Source: Hippasteria phrygiana
Taxonomy: Eukaryota > Echinodermata > Asteroidea > Valvatida > Goniasteridae
Reading direction: 5' to 3'
Length of the DNA: 64,000 nucleotides
NCBI GenBank assembly: GCA_037893225.1
Contig: JAZGUH010000074.1
Coordinates: 62,001 to 126,000, forward strand
Part shown: positions 46,420 to 59,040 of the stretch, in pieces
Position numbering within the stretch: the first letter of the stretch is position 1
Layout: every line of letters begins with the position of its first letter
Position numbers and translations under genes: made by a program
The notes under the pieces: generated by a model
Databases searched by the model: none
What the model saw: the letters and a program-made list of their open reading frames with translations, nothing else
What the model was told of the DNA's origin: nothing

Positions 46420-47700
46420 GAATGAAATTAAAATTATTTTAAAATTCATAGACAATTAGCAGATGACGTTATAATGACGTCACCTAGAATTGTGCATGCT
46501 TGTTGGAAAATATGCCGCAAAGTCGGTTTGTATATTTACAATGCATGGATATGAATGGATATGAATGTTTTTAGGGCGTTACAAATCAAAAGAGTGAGTG
46601 TGTGGCATGCTTGGAAGTTATTTATGCTCGTATGTAGGTGTTCGTGGAGTGGATGTTTATGGCGGCATTTAGTTGGCTTGGGCCTTGTATTGAAGTTAGT
46701 GCCACTTCGTATTGGCAGATTGCATCTGGCAATAATGCAGAAATGGGAAAATGGTATAGCGCCCTCTATTTAGGGTTAGTCTGGTTCTTTTCATAGCGTG
46801 AAGTATTTACCCGACGTAGTTCATGTGACGGGTGTATATGCGCGCAATACATGTAAATGTATACAAGCGAGGTAGGAAGGACTAAATAATGCAGATCTAC
46901 CTGAAACAGATTTTGCACGTTTTCATTGCAAAATGTGGATCTGTTATTATATAATTATGTTTCTTGTCTTGGTTGTGAATGTGAATGATATAAAACCTTT
47001 TTGTATGGGTACTTGTTATTATCGCGAAAAGAGATTTGGGGTTTAAATTATAGGCCTAGGCTAGTTCTTGTTGTTGCAGTTGTCAGGTTGTATGACGTAC
47101 GTACATCTACATGTACATTACAGCATACGGGTACTCTGGGCAAAGACAATTTCTTAATGCCCTCTGGAATATGTTTTATTGTATCTGGTAAGAATAATGT
47201 TTTATTAAGGGGTATGATTTAATCAGTATTGAGGGAATTATTTGAAGTGTGATGACTTTAAAGTACATTATTAGCATGAGTAACGTAGGGCTCTGTTCCT
47301 TATTAATACTAATAGCTATATACTATAGCCTATACTATAGGAACAGAAATCCATTTGTAGGTTATTGGAATTGCCAAACTAGTTAGCGACTTTACAAACT
47401 AACACTAACAGGTATGTTGTAGATAAAGGGCAAGGTGTTAGTATTTTAGGGAGATTTAAACGCGAAAATAAAGATGGCGATCACCGCGATGCCCAGTAGC
47501 AGTAAACGCGCAAAACTGCATTGTTTTACATGGAAACATTCGTAAAAATATATGTCAATAGAATTAAGAGAAGTCTGCTTTAGGTTGAAAAAGTCATTTT
47601 GGAATGAGAAATAGTACCATTGACTCTAATTTGATCAAAATTAAAGAGGGGCTCTACACTATACAATCGCCAGACTTGTTAAGTTATTTTTTTGGAACAG
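46420..47700. other. AT-rich non-coding stretch
   Basis: I see no gene or large repeat here. Short open frames are not supported by any motif. AAGATGGCGATC near 47473 resembles a YY1-type initiator element, and the region could include the 5' end or promoter of the Helitron; this is speculation. Confidence 0.5.
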
Positions 47701-47710
47701 TTTTTTAGAC

Positions 47711-47853
47711 AAAAGACCTAAGACATAATGAAGTAATGGCTTTGTTTACATGGGACCCAGATTGGGACACTGGACAATCACCTCCTTTTGGGTTTCATCG
47801 GAAAATTGTGCACATGTAAACAAAGCATGATGTCATTATGTCTTGTGTCTATT
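47711..47853. repeat. inverted-repeat (MITE-like) element, ~143 bp
   Basis: Left arm AGACATAATG...GGCTTTGTTTACATG (47721-47751) and right arm CATGTAAACAAAGC...CATTATGTCT (47814-47843) are reverse complements with a small bulge. Looser pairing extends outwards by about 10 bp. No coding capacity. Confidence 0.7.
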
Positions 47854-47929
47854 ATTATTAGTCTTAACGATGTAGAGGTGTGCAATACACACTACAAGAA
47901 CTGGTATCCAGTAGAAGAAAGTGGAAATA

Positions 47930-48300
47930 TTTAACTTTAGTACCCCGCCCCCACCAAAATCAGTCAGGAACAGTGACATTTTTGAAAATAACCACCCATT
48001 TTTCTTTACAATTGTATAAACACTTGGCACAGAGTATAATTTTGAGATTTCAGTAAGAATTTTTTGTGGAAATAAATTACTGTTACATGTTCTTGGCACA
48101 GTGTATGGTCGCTGAAAGTGGCACATACATGTTGATTTGTGTCTTATGTTGTACAAATTTTGCTGATATAAATTTTGAAATAACAGGTTACAATGTATGT
48201 CACATGTTTAGATACCTGGAAATCAAGGAGGGTTAGTTATTTTCTAAAATTTTGCTGTTCCTGGCTGGTTTTGGTGGGGGTGTTTAACGTCTTGAAACAG
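47930..48300. repeat. inverted-repeat (MITE-like) element, ~370 bp
   Basis: The left arm (about 47930-47998) with CCCCCACCAAAATCAG and CAGGAACAG matches the complement of the right arm (about 48222-48300) with CTGTTCCTGGCTGG and TTTTGGTGGGGG, roughly 65 bp with mismatches. Short frames inside are not convincing genes. Confidence 0.65.
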
Positions 48301-48468
48301 TCAATACCAAATATTAAATCTCAGAAATTGTTATTGTTCATGAAGGTCAACACGGTATACTATCAAATTGGTGCATCACTGCAGGAAGATGCAAATGTAT
48401 ACAGTGAGCTCTATAGCTATACGGTGTAAATGACCAAATGTTAATCTGTTTTGTTTTTTCTCTCCCAT

Positions 48469-48541
48469 GGGGGGGGGGGGGGTAATCTAATGGTCCATCC
48501 ACCCCTGGTCAAAAAGTGTGTGTGTTTGTGGGGGGGGGGGG
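48469..48541. repeat. two poly-G tracts (14 and 12 G)
   Basis: G-runs at 48469-48482 and 48530-48541 with a GTGTGTGTTTGTG stretch between. Each could join a G-quadruplex. They lie 100-170 bp upstream of the Helitron ORF, and run lengths may be sequencing estimates. Confidence 0.85.
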
Positions 48542-48612
48542 CTATATATCCCCATTCTCCCAGGATTTATGTCCATGTTGGGAGGGAAAATAGGAGGTAA
48601 CTGATTGAGGGA

Positions 48613-51600
48613 TTGTATTTGTTTGGTTTATTTCAGAAAATGAAGGCCAAGAAGACACTGAATCGTGGGATTGTGGGACGCCGTTTTGATGAATGTTTGT
48701 CTGTCATGCAGTCATCACCTCATTTCCCTCCTTTCATTATTCCATTTCATTCTTCTTCTATGTCCTGTGTTTGGTCTATTTCATCTTCCAGCAGGTTCAC
48801 ATCGTCCTCTCATCCAAATGCTCTGAGGTTGGCGCCTCCTCAGAGAAGTCGTCTGCTCGTGACTGCCGGGCAGTGCGCAAACCAGTTGGCACCAGACAAA
48901 TGTGTGTATGTACTGGAACAAGTGACACCAAATTCACTTAGTTCTGGTACTGGGGCTCTCTTGCCTTGCAACTGTAGAAGCCAACAAAAAAGATGCACTG
49001 AGCTCAGCAAATTTAAACTCAGAAAATTTAAGCCCTGGAATTGTGAGCACAGAAATGTAAATCGAGAAATGTTTCAATTGAGTAATATTGACAAGGAGAT
49101 ACCACAGACCAGAGATGGAAGGACTCTAAATGATGAGCAGAGAAGAAGAGTGAGTATGCTGAGGAAGTGTAGAATCAAGCATGTGTCACAGAAGAGGAAA
49201 GGTAATCAGATTGCATTGAAAATGTTGAAGGCAAGTGGACAGACATGTTGTAGTAGGAGTCAGGTATTGGAGTCTGTTGTGGAGTATTATCAAGAGGCAA
49301 AGAAGGTTTCCAAACCAAATCGGAAGAAAATCAGAAGAAATGAGCGAAAACAAGCATTTCATAGATTGCGGAATGGTACGGTATTCGAATATCATATGAG
49401 CAAAGAAGAGAAAAGATGCCATGAAAAAAGGCAGAAAAATGTGCAAAGTAAAACTCGAAGATGTCTGAGTTATGTTATCAAGAACATGGGCAAGAAGGCA
49501 GGTGGTGAATGCAAAGAAGAACAATTGAGCACAAAGGGTTCGACTAAGAAATTAGAAAAAAGAAATCAGCATAAGCTAACCTCTAAGAAGAGTAAGAATT
49601 CACCAGCAGAAGCAAAGAGTGACACAAAGAAGTCAAATAAACAAAGTGTTCAGGAAATAAACAAGGTGAAAATTGTAGATCATTCAGTGAAGGATAAATG
49701 TGGTAGGCAATGTTGGTTGTGTGATGAGGTAATTGGTAAATATGAAAGAATTCTGACATGTGATACTTGCAACATATGGTACCATGTGAATTGTATGGGA
49801 TTTGCAAATATTGAGCATTTGGCCACCAACTCAGTGTCATGGATGTGTTCTAAATGTGGACGATGTAATTACTGTGTTTCTTTCTTGTATGATCTTGGAA
49901 TTCCTACAGATGAGAACGTATTTCAGATATTACTGACTGAAGTTGGTATTGATGAGGAATCGGTCAGGGTACATGGTGAGAATGTTTTGTGCACAGAAGG
50001 CATCAAAGAGATTGCAAAAAATGGAATTGAAGGTGAGCCTAAGAAAAGCAGAGATAATCTGCATGTAATTAGTGGCATCAGGAAGTTGAGAAATCCAGGC
50101 AAGAAACACTGTATAAAAGAACAAAGTGGAGGGTACTCATTACGTAGCAAAAAAAAGGCTAATAGTGTGGAGTGCAGTTCTAAAAATGAAGAGAAGGGAA
50201 ATGAAGGTGTTGATGAAAATAAACCTATTCATTTATCTGATGCACAGACGAATAATGTAGAATATGTAAAGGAAGTTAAAGCACAGAAGGTTGGAAATGA
50301 AACGGAGGGGACTCTAGAAACAGGAATGAAGTTACGATACACTCTTCGAAATAGGAAAGAACACATGTTGGTTATAAATGAAAAGGAAAATGAGGAGGGG
50401 AAATCAAAAAGGAAAGCTGAAGGAAATTGTTCGGGAGCTACAGGCAGTACAAAGAAACTCAGAATGTTGCCAAAAAGAAATAAATCATGCAAGACAAACA
50501 AATCTGATGAAGTGAAAAATAAAACGTGTGTATGTAAAAGAGCAAGGTGTTTCTGCACAAGCAATACAAAGAAGGAAGAAATTTATGGTAGAGTTGTTCA
50601 AGGAAGTTTTCATCAAGGTGACTATAAATTTGCTGAGAATAGTGGCAAGCAGTGTGTTGCAAACAGTTTGTGTGCAGTACTGTACAGCAGAATTAAGAAC
50701 TTGAAGCAATGGTGTTCTACTGATGTGGATGTTGTATTGAATACTGGAAATGAATTATATAGTTACTTATCGCGTAGTTCTACAATGATGAATGAGTATT
50801 TGTTGATTAATGAGTTACCTGATGAAATAGATGTGTTTAGTCAGCATTTCAATATGAAGTTTTATGAATCTGTGTCTGGTATGTTTGGAGGAGAAACAAA
50901 TCTATCTGAATTCAATTTGATTCCATTGAGTTGTGCATTGGAGCAGACACTTCAGAAATATACTGCATGTTTCATATGTTTCAATGGGAATACATTTTCA
51001 GTAATTGCTCAAGATGGAATGTACTATATTTTTGATTCACATTCTAGAAATCACAATGGTTGGCAAGACTCTGATGGAAGAAGCTTGATGAAATGTGTAA
51101 CTTCATGGCAAGGTGTGTATAAGTATTGTACTGAACTTGGAAGATCTATGAATCTGTCTGATACTGAGCAATTTGAAATTACAGGTGTTAATGTATGGGT
51201 TAATGATGATCTTAGCATCTGTAGTCATGAAGACATTGACAATGGCAATAGTGCATGTACCAGAAGTAACACACACAGAATGGAAGCCAAATATTCAACC
51301 AAAGGAAATGCAAGTATACAGTTTGAAAAAACTTGTGGATCAAAAAGAAATACAGTACACATAGTTTCGTCAGATGCTGTACATGCCACAGATATTGATC
51401 AGGAAATTACTTGTAATGATAACAGTGATAATGACCTAGAAATCATAAAAGTTATTCAACCAGTCACTTTTAAATTTGTTCCATTAACTAATGAAAGTAA
51501 GATTGCATTGTGTCGGAAATTTGGTGTGACTAAAATGTGTCTTGATGCTGATATGATTTCTAAGAGATGCGAAAAAATGGGATCACCTGATACCATAAGG

Positions 51601-54600
51601 AAAATTCAAGGTGATGGTAACTGTTTTTTTAGAGCTATTTCTTGTGCTATATCAGGAATTGAAGAAAATCACATGCAACTCAGGATAGCAACTGTTAATT
51701 ACTTGTTGGAAAATGCAGTTAAATTTCAGTGTTTCTTACGGGAAAATCACATGACAGTGGAAGACTATGTAATAAGAGAAAGAGTTTCTGATAGTGGTAC
51801 ATGGGCTACAGAGGTTGAAATCATGGTAGTAGCACATATGTTGGGTGTAAATGTATTCACATTTGATGATGCTAATAAGTGGTATGTATTTTCTGGTACA
51901 TGTGGTGATAGTCATAGGCCATCAAGTTCAGGTATATATTTGTACCACAGGAGAAGAGTACATTATGATCTAGTTTTAAATGTACATGAGTTAATTACAA
52001 CTGTATCAGACATCAGTGAGCAGGAACCTGATTGTAACAAGGAGTGTGAGCTACAAAGTAGTAATGTATCTAAAGATAAGGACCAATATGATACTACACC
52101 AAAAGCAGAAGCATCAAAACATTCAACTTGTAAGAAACGGAAATATGTTAATGTGACATTGAAGCGGCAGTTGGATAGAGAAAGAGCTAGAGAAAGGCGT
52201 CAGTTGAAAAAGGAAAGTAAAGATTCAGAAAATGATGTGAAAATCAAGAAAGCAAAGCATAGGATTATAGATCACAAAAGATATGCAAATGATGTGAATT
52301 ACAGGGAATCAAAAAGATGTAGAAAGAAAGAGAAATATCACAATTCTGAGCAGTACAGGCAACATGAAATTGAATATGGTAAAAAGAAGTACAGAGAGAA
52401 TGCTGCCAATAAACAAAAATCCGCAAAGTTGAAATATCAAGGAAATGCATTGTATAGGAAGAAAAAAATTGATACTACAAAAATCAGGTACCATGATGAT
52501 GCTGCACATAGACAAAAGAAAATTAACAGGGCAAAAACAATGTACCATGAGAATGCTGTACATAGGCAAAAGAAAATTGACAATGCAAAGAATAAATATC
52601 ATAAAAATGCTATTTATAGAAACAGGATGGTCAAAGCTATAAAAAGAAAATATTGCATAAATAGCTGTTTCAGAATGAAAGTGATTAATAATCAGAAATG
52701 CAAGTACCGTTGTAATGTACATTATCGTAGGTATTTGATAGACGTAGGAAAAAGTAAGTACCAAAACGATGAACATTATCGTGAAGAAATGAAAAGGATG
52801 AATTTACAACGTTCAGTTAGAAAGAAAAAGAATGCACGTATTATGAGGAATGTTGCAAGGGATTGGAGGAACGATGTATTAAAAGGACCAGAGTATGTCT
52901 GTGCAGTTTGTCATAAACTTCTGTTTCGGAAACAAGTTATCAAATGTAATAAAAATAAATACAAGAATGTTGGTTGTATATCTGAGAAGTATTTACATAT
53001 CTGTGCATGCAATGAGGAGTGTGGGAACAAATGTCTTGTATCAGAATCAAGTAGGTCATGTCTGTGGATATGCTATACATGTCACAGGAAATTACTTAGT
53101 AATAAAGTACCAGCAGAGGCAAATGTAAATAATTTAGCACTTGTAGACATTCCAGTTGAATTGAGTTGTTTGAACATTTTGGAGGAACATCTAATTGCAA
53201 TTAATGTACCATTCATGAAGATGATAGCATTACCTAAAGGAGGACAGAATGCAGTTCATGGTCCAGTTGTATGTGTGCCATCAAATATAACAGACACAGT
53301 AACAGCATTGCCAAGGTGTGGAAATGATAATCAGTTGATTCGAGTGAAGCTGAAGAGAAAATTAACTTATAAAGGATATTACCAGTATCAGTTTGTGAAT
53401 AGGGAACATGTTGAAAGTGCATTAAGATACCTTAAGCAGTATAACACGTGGTATAGGGATATAGAAATAAACAGTGAATGGGACAATCCTGTGTCTGAAG
53501 ACGTAGATGAAATGGTGCACAATGAAAATGATGAAGCTGGTGAATCTGATGATACAAGTGATAGTGATGAGGAGACAGATGATGATCGCTTGCGTGGTAT
53601 TCCACTTGATACATGTTTGCAACCAGCAGATATAGGACAGGAAGTTCTTGATCAGTATTTTGATGATGTACTCTGTGTGGCACCATGTGAAGGAAATAAC
53701 CCAGTTAGAGTGTTAATGGAAGAAGGTAATGAGGCAAAATGTTTCCCAGCATTATTTCCAACAGGCACACCTATATTCAGTGATGATCATGATGTGAATG
53801 TTACATTATGTAGATACTTTCATAACAGACTAATGAATGCTGATAATAGATTTGCTAAGAGTACTCAATATATCTTTTATGCTCAGTATTTGTCCGAGAT
53901 TCAAAAAGTGATGTCAAGTGTTTCAATTGCATTGCGTCAAAGTTCAGGTAAAATGAATAATGGTGAGAGTGCTAATGCAAGCATGATTAAAGACAGGGAA
54001 CAATTAAGAGGCATTTTGAAATCGGACAGCGGATATAGATTCTTGAAACCAATCAGAGGTACACCCCCTTACTGGCAATCAACTCAAAAAGATGTAATGG
54101 CGATGATTAGACAACTTGGAATACCAACATGGTTCTGCTCATTTTCAGCAGCTGACATGAGATGGCCTGAAGTCATTAATACAATACTTAGACAGCAAGG
54201 TGATTCTAGAGACATTGAAGATTTGGATTGGAATGAGAAATGTAATGTATTGCGAAGCAATCCTGTGACTGTAGCCAGAATGTTTGACAAACGATTTCAT
54301 ACATTTCTGAAAGATGTCATAATGTCAAGAGCAGCACCTATTGGCAAAGTCAAGGACTATTTTTACAGAGTGGAATTTCAGCAGAGAGGATCTCCACATA
54401 CACATTGTATATTTTGGATTGAGAATGCACCAAGATTAGGAATTGACAGTGATGTTGATGTTATAAAATTCATTGACACATACATCAGTTGCAAGTTGCC
54501 ATCAAAGGAAGAAGATGAGGAATTGAATGAGATCTTGAGTCGTGTGCAGCAACATAGCAAAAGACATTCCAAGTCATGTAAAAAGAAAGGTACTGAATGC

Positions 54601-57600
54601 AGATTCAATTTTCCACGACCTCCGTCTAATAGAACATTTATCACTGAGCCAGATCCAATAGATGATGATAATGATAAAAACAGTGATGATAATGTTGATA
54701 GCACTGTAGCTAAGGATGCCAAGGAATTATTGAAATCAGTGTGGAATGGAATACAAAATGAGGATAATCAAGTTATGGCAACTTCAGAGCTATTTAAAAA
54801 TATTGGAATTACACAAGATGATTTTGAGAAAGCTAACAATGTTCTGAGCAGCAAAGCAAGTATTGTACTAAAGAGAGAACCACAAGATGTATGGGTTAAT
54901 TTGTACAATCCTGATTTGATAAGATGCTGGAATGCAAACATGGACATTCAGTACATCAGTGATGCATATGCCTGTGTAGCTTATGTTGTGTCATATATGT
55001 CCAAGGCTGAACGTGAAATGGGACAATTGTTATCACATGCTCAAAGAGAGGCACAAAAAGGGAACTTAGATGCTAGACAGAGTATGAAGGAACTTGGTTG
55101 TGTATATCTACATAATCGTGAAATATCAGCTCAGGAAGCAGTGTTCCGTGCTTGCAGTCTCAGATTGAAAGAAGGATCCAGGAAAGTGGAATTTATACCT
55201 GTTGGTGAAAACCCTGTCAGAATGAGCTTACCATTGAGTGTAATTCAGAATAAATCTGAAGATGATGATGATAATATCTTCATGATTAACAAAGTTGATC
55301 GTTATAAAGCAAGACCAGATATTGATGAATTTAAAGAAATGTGCCTTGCTACATTTTGTTCAGAATACAGAGTTATTTATAATGCAAATATATCTAAAGA
55401 ATGTAATAAAAGGAGACGATCACCAGTGTATGCACTTAAACATGGCTTGGGTCATATACAGAAACGTAGTCGAACTGATCCAGCAGTTATCAGATATCCC
55501 AGGTTTTCAGTGGCAAAGTGTTCTGAGAAGTACTATCATAGTATGTTGCAGCTGTTTCTTCCGTATCAAGTTGATGTTCAGTTGAAGCCACCACAGTTTG
55601 AGTCCTATGAACAATTTTATACAGATGGTGTTATTTGCTTTAATGATCAATTAAAACCTGTAATAAATATTGTTGAAAATAATCGCTCCATGTATGAAGC
55701 AAATATTGAATCAATTGAAGAAGCAGAGAAATATCTGGAAAAGTTTGGTCCTCAAGAAGATGCATGGGCCTTGATTTGTCCTAAGAGTGAAGAAGATAGA
55801 CTTGAATGTCAAGCAAAGCGTAAGCCAGTAATTGAAGATTCTGACAGTGAATGTGATATTCCTGATTTGAAAGCTGAACAAAAAGGAGATAAAATGTGTA
55901 ATATTGAACCACATTCAGTTAAAGTTTCCAAGCAGGAAGCACTGAGTTTGCTGAGATCCTTGAATGTACAACAGAGACAGGTATTTAATAAGATCAGAGA
56001 TTGGTGTTTGCAGAAAGTCAATGGTAAAAATCCTGAACCGTTTCATGTGTTTCTAACGGGTGGAGCCGGAACGGGAAAGAGTCATTTGATAAAGTCAGTG
56101 TACTATGAAGCAACAAGGATTTTCAGAAGAATAGTGCAGAATCCAGACAATGTCTCAGTATTACTTACTGCGCCAACAGGTGTTGCAGCATTTAATATCA
56201 ATGGTGCTACAATTCATAGTGCATTGTCAATCACCACTGATTCTAGATTACCATATCAACCTCTTGGTGAAGAAAAGTTGAGTACTCTGCGTAATGTATT
56301 GCAAGATCTTCAGATTTTGATTGTAGATGAAATATCAATGGTTGATCACAAGATTCTTTGCTATATTCATGGACGACTACGTCAGATTAAGCAAACACGT
56401 AATCATACACCCTTTGGAAATGTCAGTATTTTAGCTGTTGGTGATTTTTATCAGTTGCCTCCAGTAAAGGGAAAGTCATTGTACCAGAGAACAGTTACAG
56501 CTGACCTATGGAATGATATCTTCCAGAAAGTAGAGTTAACAGAAATTATGAGACAAAAGGAAGATGTACAATTTGCTGAAACATTGAACAGGCTACGTGT
56601 AAAAGAAAAGCAAAAGAAATTATCAGATGAAGATGTTGCAATGTTACAAGCTCGTGAAACTGGAGAGGATTGGGATGATGCATTACATATCTTTCCTTGC
56701 AACAAACAGGTCGATGAACACAATGTTAAGACATTGTTTGCAAAGTGTAGTGATTGTATATGTATTGAGGCAAAGGACATTCAAAAGGATTCAAAAGGTG
56801 GTAAAATGAAACGACAAGTGAAAGCTGTAAGCAAATCAACATATACTAGTTTACCAAAATCATTGTGGCTTGGTGTTGGAGCAAGAGTGATGTTAACAAA
56901 GAACATTGATGTATCTGATGGACTAGTTAATGGAGTATTTGGCACTGTCTGTGAAATAGTTTTGTTAGCTGATAAATCTGGCCCAAAATGTGTAGAAATT
57001 AAGTTTGACAATAACAATGTTGGTTTTAAATTGAAAAATCAAATACCATTCTTGTCTATTGATAGAGACACAGTACCTATTCAAATGGAAGAAGAAAGTA
57101 TTGGTAAACAATGTGTAAGACATCAGTTTCCATTGAAATTAGCATGGGCATGTACAGTCCACAAGGTACAAGGAATGACAACAGACAAAGCAGTTGTATG
57201 TCTTGAGCGTACATTTTCACCAGGACAGGCGTATGTTGCTCTCAGTAGAGTCACTTCATTGAATGGTCTTGTGATAGAAAAGTTTGATGAAAAATACATT
57301 TATTGTAATAAAGCAGTACATGAGTCATTGAATAGTATGCCATTATTTATTGAAGAAGATAAATCTAGGAGAGATATATCTAATGAGACTACTATCATGA
57401 TGCATAACATCCAAGGTTTGAAGGAACATTATACAGACTTAAAATGTAATAATGAATTTATGACATCTGATTTTATTTGTCTAACTGAGACATGGATTAA
57501 CGAAGAGCTGTACACAAACACTGAATTGACTGAATTTAAGTGTTATCATCAATTAAGAAGTCTTTCATATGATAATTCAAGTCATTCTACTCAAACATTA

Positions 57601-58041
57601 AAGCAACAGAGTCATGGAGGTGTTGCTGTATATGGTAGAAGGAATAAAACATTCAGTAGGATAATCATGCCAGTACAGAACATGGAATATATTGCATTTC
57701 AAATAATTTCTAATATGTCATGTTTAGTTGTAATAATTTACAGACCAGTGTCTTATGCTATAAATGCTTTTATTACCAATTTAAAAGTTTTACTTGAAGA
57801 ACTTCACAAAATATCCAACAAATGTATTATAATGGGTGATTTCAATGAAGATATTTTTAAACAGTGTTCACAAGTTGAGAAATTGATGGAAGATCATGGT
57901 TATAAGCAGTGTGTTACAAATGCAACTACAGAAAATGGAACATTAATTGACCATGTCTATGTCAGAAATTTGGACTCTGTGTCTGCTGTCATAAGTCCCA
58001 CTTACTACAGTTATCATGAAGCAGTTAGTGTGAAATTCTGA
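48613..58041 (+). CDS. Helitron Rep-helicase polyprotein: PHD, two cysteine proteases, HUH Rep, Pif1, EEP endonuclease
   Basis: An uninterrupted 3142-codon frame. A splice acceptor at 48636 suggests the real start is M10 (nt 48640) or a spliced upstream exon; residues 10-90 look weakly coding. Domains: PHD finger C367-C415 (CWLC..CDTC..WYHVNC..WMCSKC); tegument-DUB-like protease about 655-840 (GSFHQGD, C681, D808-S-H810); OTU about 990-1120 (D1001-G-N-C1004, H1117); basic repeats 1220-1400 ([13 protein letters not shown] type); DUF6570-like zinc domain about 1430-1640; Helitron Rep about 1733-2140 with HUH H1929-T-H1931 and catalytic Y2124/Y2128; Pif1-like helicase about 2439-2900 (Walker A 2483-2490, D2572-E2573, VHKVQGMT 2849-2856, ALSR); EEP nuclease about 2929-3142 (E2959, D3076, N3078, terminal SYH 3133-3135 in place of the usual SDH). 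Rep nicks and joins DNA, the helicase unwinds it; intactness suggests recent activity. Confidence 0.93.
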   Translation: MYLFGLFQKMKAKKTLNRGIVGRRFDECLSVMQSSPHFPPFIIPFHSSSMSCVWSISSSSRFTSSSHPNALRLAPPQRSRLLVTAGQCANQLAPDKCVYVLEQVTPNSLSSGTGALLPCNCRSQQKRCTELSKFKLRKFKPWNCEHRNVNREMFQLSNIDKEIPQTRDGRTLNDEQRRRVSMLRKCRIKHVSQKRKGNQIALKMLKASGQTCCSRSQVLESVVEYYQEAKKVSKPNRKKIRRNERKQAFHRLRNGTVFEYHMSKEEKRCHEKRQKNVQSKTRRCLSYVIKNMGKKAGGECKEEQLSTKGSTKKLEKRNQHKLTSKKSKNSPAEAKSDTKKSNKQSVQEINKVKIVDHSVKDKCGRQCWLCDEVIGKYERILTCDTCNIWYHVNCMGFANIEHLATNSVSWMCSKCGRCNYCVSFLYDLGIPTDENVFQILLTEVGIDEESVRVHGENVLCTEGIKEIAKNGIEGEPKKSRDNLHVISGIRKLRNPGKKHCIKEQSGGYSLRSKKKANSVECSSKNEEKGNEGVDENKPIHLSDAQTNNVEYVKEVKAQKVGNETEGTLETGMKLRYTLRNRKEHMLVINEKENEEGKSKRKAEGNCSGATGSTKKLRMLPKRNKSCKTNKSDEVKNKTCVCKRARCFCTSNTKKEEIYGRVVQGSFHQGDYKFAENSGKQCVANSLCAVLYSRIKNLKQWCSTDVDVVLNTGNELYSYLSRSSTMMNEYLLINELPDEIDVFSQHFNMKFYESVSGMFGGETNLSEFNLIPLSCALEQTLQKYTACFICFNGNTFSVIAQDGMYYIFDSHSRNHNGWQDSDGRSLMKCVTSWQGVYKYCTELGRSMNLSDTEQFEITGVNVWVNDDLSICSHEDIDNGNSACTRSNTHRMEAKYSTKGNASIQFEKTCGSKRNTVHIVSSDAVHATDIDQEITCNDNSDNDLEIIKVIQPVTFKFVPLTNESKIALCRKFGVTKMCLDADMISKRCEKMGSPDTIRKIQGDGNCFFRAISCAISGIEENHMQLRIATVNYLLENAVKFQCFLRENHMTVEDYVIRERVSDSGTWATEVEIMVVAHMLGVNVFTFDDANKWYVFSGTCGDSHRPSSSGIYLYHRRRVHYDLVLNVHELITTVSDISEQEPDCNKECELQSSNVSKDKDQYDTTPKAEASKHSTCKKRKYVNVTLKRQLDRERARERRQLKKESKDSENDVKIKKAKHRIIDHKRYANDVNYRESKRCRKKEKYHNSEQYRQHEIEYGKKKYRENAANKQKSAKLKYQGNALYRKKKIDTTKIRYHDDAAHRQKKINRAKTMYHENAVHRQKKIDNAKNKYHKNAIYRNRMVKAIKRKYCINSCFRMKVINNQKCKYRCNVHYRRYLIDVGKSKYQNDEHYREEMKRMNLQRSVRKKKNARIMRNVARDWRNDVLKGPEYVCAVCHKLLFRKQVIKCNKNKYKNVGCISEKYLHICACNEECGNKCLVSESSRSCLWICYTCHRKLLSNKVPAEANVNNLALVDIPVELSCLNILEEHLIAINVPFMKMIALPKGGQNAVHGPVVCVPSNITDTVTALPRCGNDNQLIRVKLKRKLTYKGYYQYQFVNREHVESALRYLKQYNTWYRDIEINSEWDNPVSEDVDEMVHNENDEAGESDDTSDSDEETDDDRLRGIPLDTCLQPADIGQEVLDQYFDDVLCVAPCEGNNPVRVLMEEGNEAKCFPALFPTGTPIFSDDHDVNVTLCRYFHNRLMNADNRFAKSTQYIFYAQYLSEIQKVMSSVSIALRQSSGKMNNGESANASMIKDREQLRGILKSDSGYRFLKPIRGTPPYWQSTQKDVMAMIRQLGIPTWFCSFSAADMRWPEVINTILRQQGDSRDIEDLDWNEKCNVLRSNPVTVARMFDKRFHTFLKDVIMSRAAPIGKVKDYFYRVEFQQRGSPHTHCIFWIENAPRLGIDSDVDVIKFIDTYISCKLPSKEEDEELNEILSRVQQHSKRHSKSCKKKGTECRFNFPRPPSNRTFITEPDPIDDDNDKNSDDNVDSTVAKDAKELLKSVWNGIQNEDNQVMATSELFKNIGITQDDFEKANNVLSSKASIVLKREPQDVWVNLYNPDLIRCWNANMDIQYISDAYACVAYVVSYMSKAEREMGQLLSHAQREAQKGNLDARQSMKELGCVYLHNREISAQEAVFRACSLRLKEGSRKVEFIPVGENPVRMSLPLSVIQNKSEDDDDNIFMINKVDRYKARPDIDEFKEMCLATFCSEYRVIYNANISKECNKRRRSPVYALKHGLGHIQKRSRTDPAVIRYPRFSVAKCSEKYYHSMLQLFLPYQVDVQLKPPQFESYEQFYTDGVICFNDQLKPVINIVENNRSMYEANIESIEEAEKYLEKFGPQEDAWALICPKSEEDRLECQAKRKPVIEDSDSECDIPDLKAEQKGDKMCNIEPHSVKVSKQEALSLLRSLNVQQRQVFNKIRDWCLQKVNGKNPEPFHVFLTGGAGTGKSHLIKSVYYEATRIFRRIVQNPDNVSVLLTAPTGVAAFNINGATIHSALSITTDSRLPYQPLGEEKLSTLRNVLQDLQILIVDEISMVDHKILCYIHGRLRQIKQTRNHTPFGNVSILAVGDFYQLPPVKGKSLYQRTVTADLWNDIFQKVELTEIMRQKEDVQFAETLNRLRVKEKQKKLSDEDVAMLQARETGEDWDDALHIFPCNKQVDEHNVKTLFAKCSDCICIEAKDIQKDSKGGKMKRQVKAVSKSTYTSLPKSLWLGVGARVMLTKNIDVSDGLVNGVFGTVCEIVLLADKSGPKCVEIKFDNNNVGFKLKNQIPFLSIDRDTVPIQMEEESIGKQCVRHQFPLKLAWACTVHKVQGMTTDKAVVCLERTFSPGQAYVALSRVTSLNGLVIEKFDEKYIYCNKAVHESLNSMPLFIEEDKSRRDISNETTIMMHNIQGLKEHYTDLKCNNEFMTSDFICLTETWINEELYTNTELTEFKCYHQLRSLSYDNSSHSTQTLKQQSHGGVAVYGRRNKTFSRIIMPVQNMEYIAFQIISNMSCLVVIIYRPVSYAINAFITNLKVLLEELHKISNKCIIMGDFNEDIFKQCSQVEKLMEDHGYKQCVTNATTENGTLIDHVYVRNLDSVSAVISPTYYSYHEAVSVKF
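48627..48636 (+). promoter_or_regulatory. splice-acceptor-like site at the Helitron ORF start
   Basis: TTTATTTCAG lies 3 bp before the ATG at 48640. A 5' untranslated or coding exon may lie upstream; GGAGGTAAC near 48594 is a possible donor but would leave too short an intron. Confidence 0.45.
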
Positions 58042-58192
58042 AAAAAAATTCACAAGTAAAGTTTTGTATACTATACTATTATCTTTACATAGGATAATTA
58101 GCTTACACTGCACAGTATATGTGTACTGGTTAATTGTTTCAATACAAATTGAAAATGACATTTGCTCAATTTAAAAGAAGTCTATGAAATGA

Positions 58193-58198
58193 AATAAA
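58193..58198 (+). terminator. candidate polyadenylation signal of the Helitron mRNA
   Basis: AATAAA 152 bp after the stop codon at 58041, the first canonical hexamer on this strand downstream of the ORF that I noticed. Confidence 0.45.
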
Positions 58199-58200
58199 TG

Positions 58201-58931
58201 TTTAAAACTGCTTTTAAGGTTTAGAAAACTTTGAGGAATTGTCAGCAATAATAAGCAAAATAATGGCTAGATTGCTAGATGGGAAGTAACATGGGAGCAA
58301 GAGTAAGCAAATTAGCAAGCCAGATTAGAAATGAGAACCATCATACTGAATTGTAACCAGTCAATGACAAGTCGGGTCACAAGCTACAGTAGATTAACAA
58401 TGACAAAGAAATGCCTTTATCACAGTTCATTGGAAATTATTTTGGCTTGACTTGTGAAGTGACTTGTGGTGACTTGATTACAACTCTAGAAGTATGATAG
58501 CAAGCAAGGTTTTAAAGTAAGATATCAGACGATGTAGTATGCAAGATTTAAGATGATAGGATGAAATAATTGAGAAAGAAATAATTAATGGAAATAACAT
58601 GTTAGAACAAATGCAGGATACGAGATAAAAAAAACACTGATAAGAAAGTACACAAGATAAATAGGCAAATAAGTATGGAAAATAGACAGGCAAGAGATAA
58701 TATGTACATCTGAGGCAGCAAATAGATAGAAATAGATAATAACAAATATAAACTTTATTAATGTGGAATTTTTGGTATTGCATCATGTGCATGTACAGTG
58801 TTTTTATAATGTGTGAATAACAAGGTGATAGTGGTCCTGGTGTATGAGTTAGCCATTGAAATGTCATTTGCTTTTTGATTTGGTAGATATATCAAAATGC
58901 ATGCTATCAAAACATCAGCAAACAGAGTAAC
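58201..58931. other. AT-rich non-coding stretch after the Helitron ORF
   Basis: No protein domain or RNA gene is visible. It probably includes the 3' region of the Helitron. Reverse-strand frames here (for example 58478-58867) have no recognisable motif. Confidence 0.5.
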
Positions 58932-59040
58932 CAAGATATAAGGCAAAATAAACAGGCAAGAATTTAGACAAGATATGAAGCAAAATAAACAGGCAAGAAA
59001 GTAGGCAATATGTAAGGCAAAAACAAAGACAAGAAATTAG
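58932..59040. repeat. three degenerate 37-bp tandem copies
   Basis: CAAGATATAAGGCAAAATAA at 58932, CAAGATATGAAGCAAAATAA at 58969 and a looser third copy from about 59004, each followed by AACAGGCAAGAA or a variant. Confidence 0.75.

Larger units (their letters stand above)
48600..58200 (+). mobile_element. Helitron (Helentron type), autonomous; ends not resolved
   Basis: The encoded Rep-helicase protein is diagnostic of Helitrons, rolling-circle DNA transposons. OTU plus a C-terminal endonuclease is the layout known from animal Helentrons. The limits given cover only the coding region, a splice-acceptor-like TTTATTTCAG at 48627-48636 and a candidate polyadenylation signal AATAAA at 58193-58198. 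I could not identify the ends; the poly-G tracts upstream and the minisatellite downstream (59475-61435) may belong to the element. Confidence 0.85.

Noticed and set aside
52309..52776. 155-codon hydrophobic minus-strand frame within the Helitron
   Set aside because: Complement of the Lys-rich repeats, which reads as Phe/Leu-rich; not evidence for a membrane protein.
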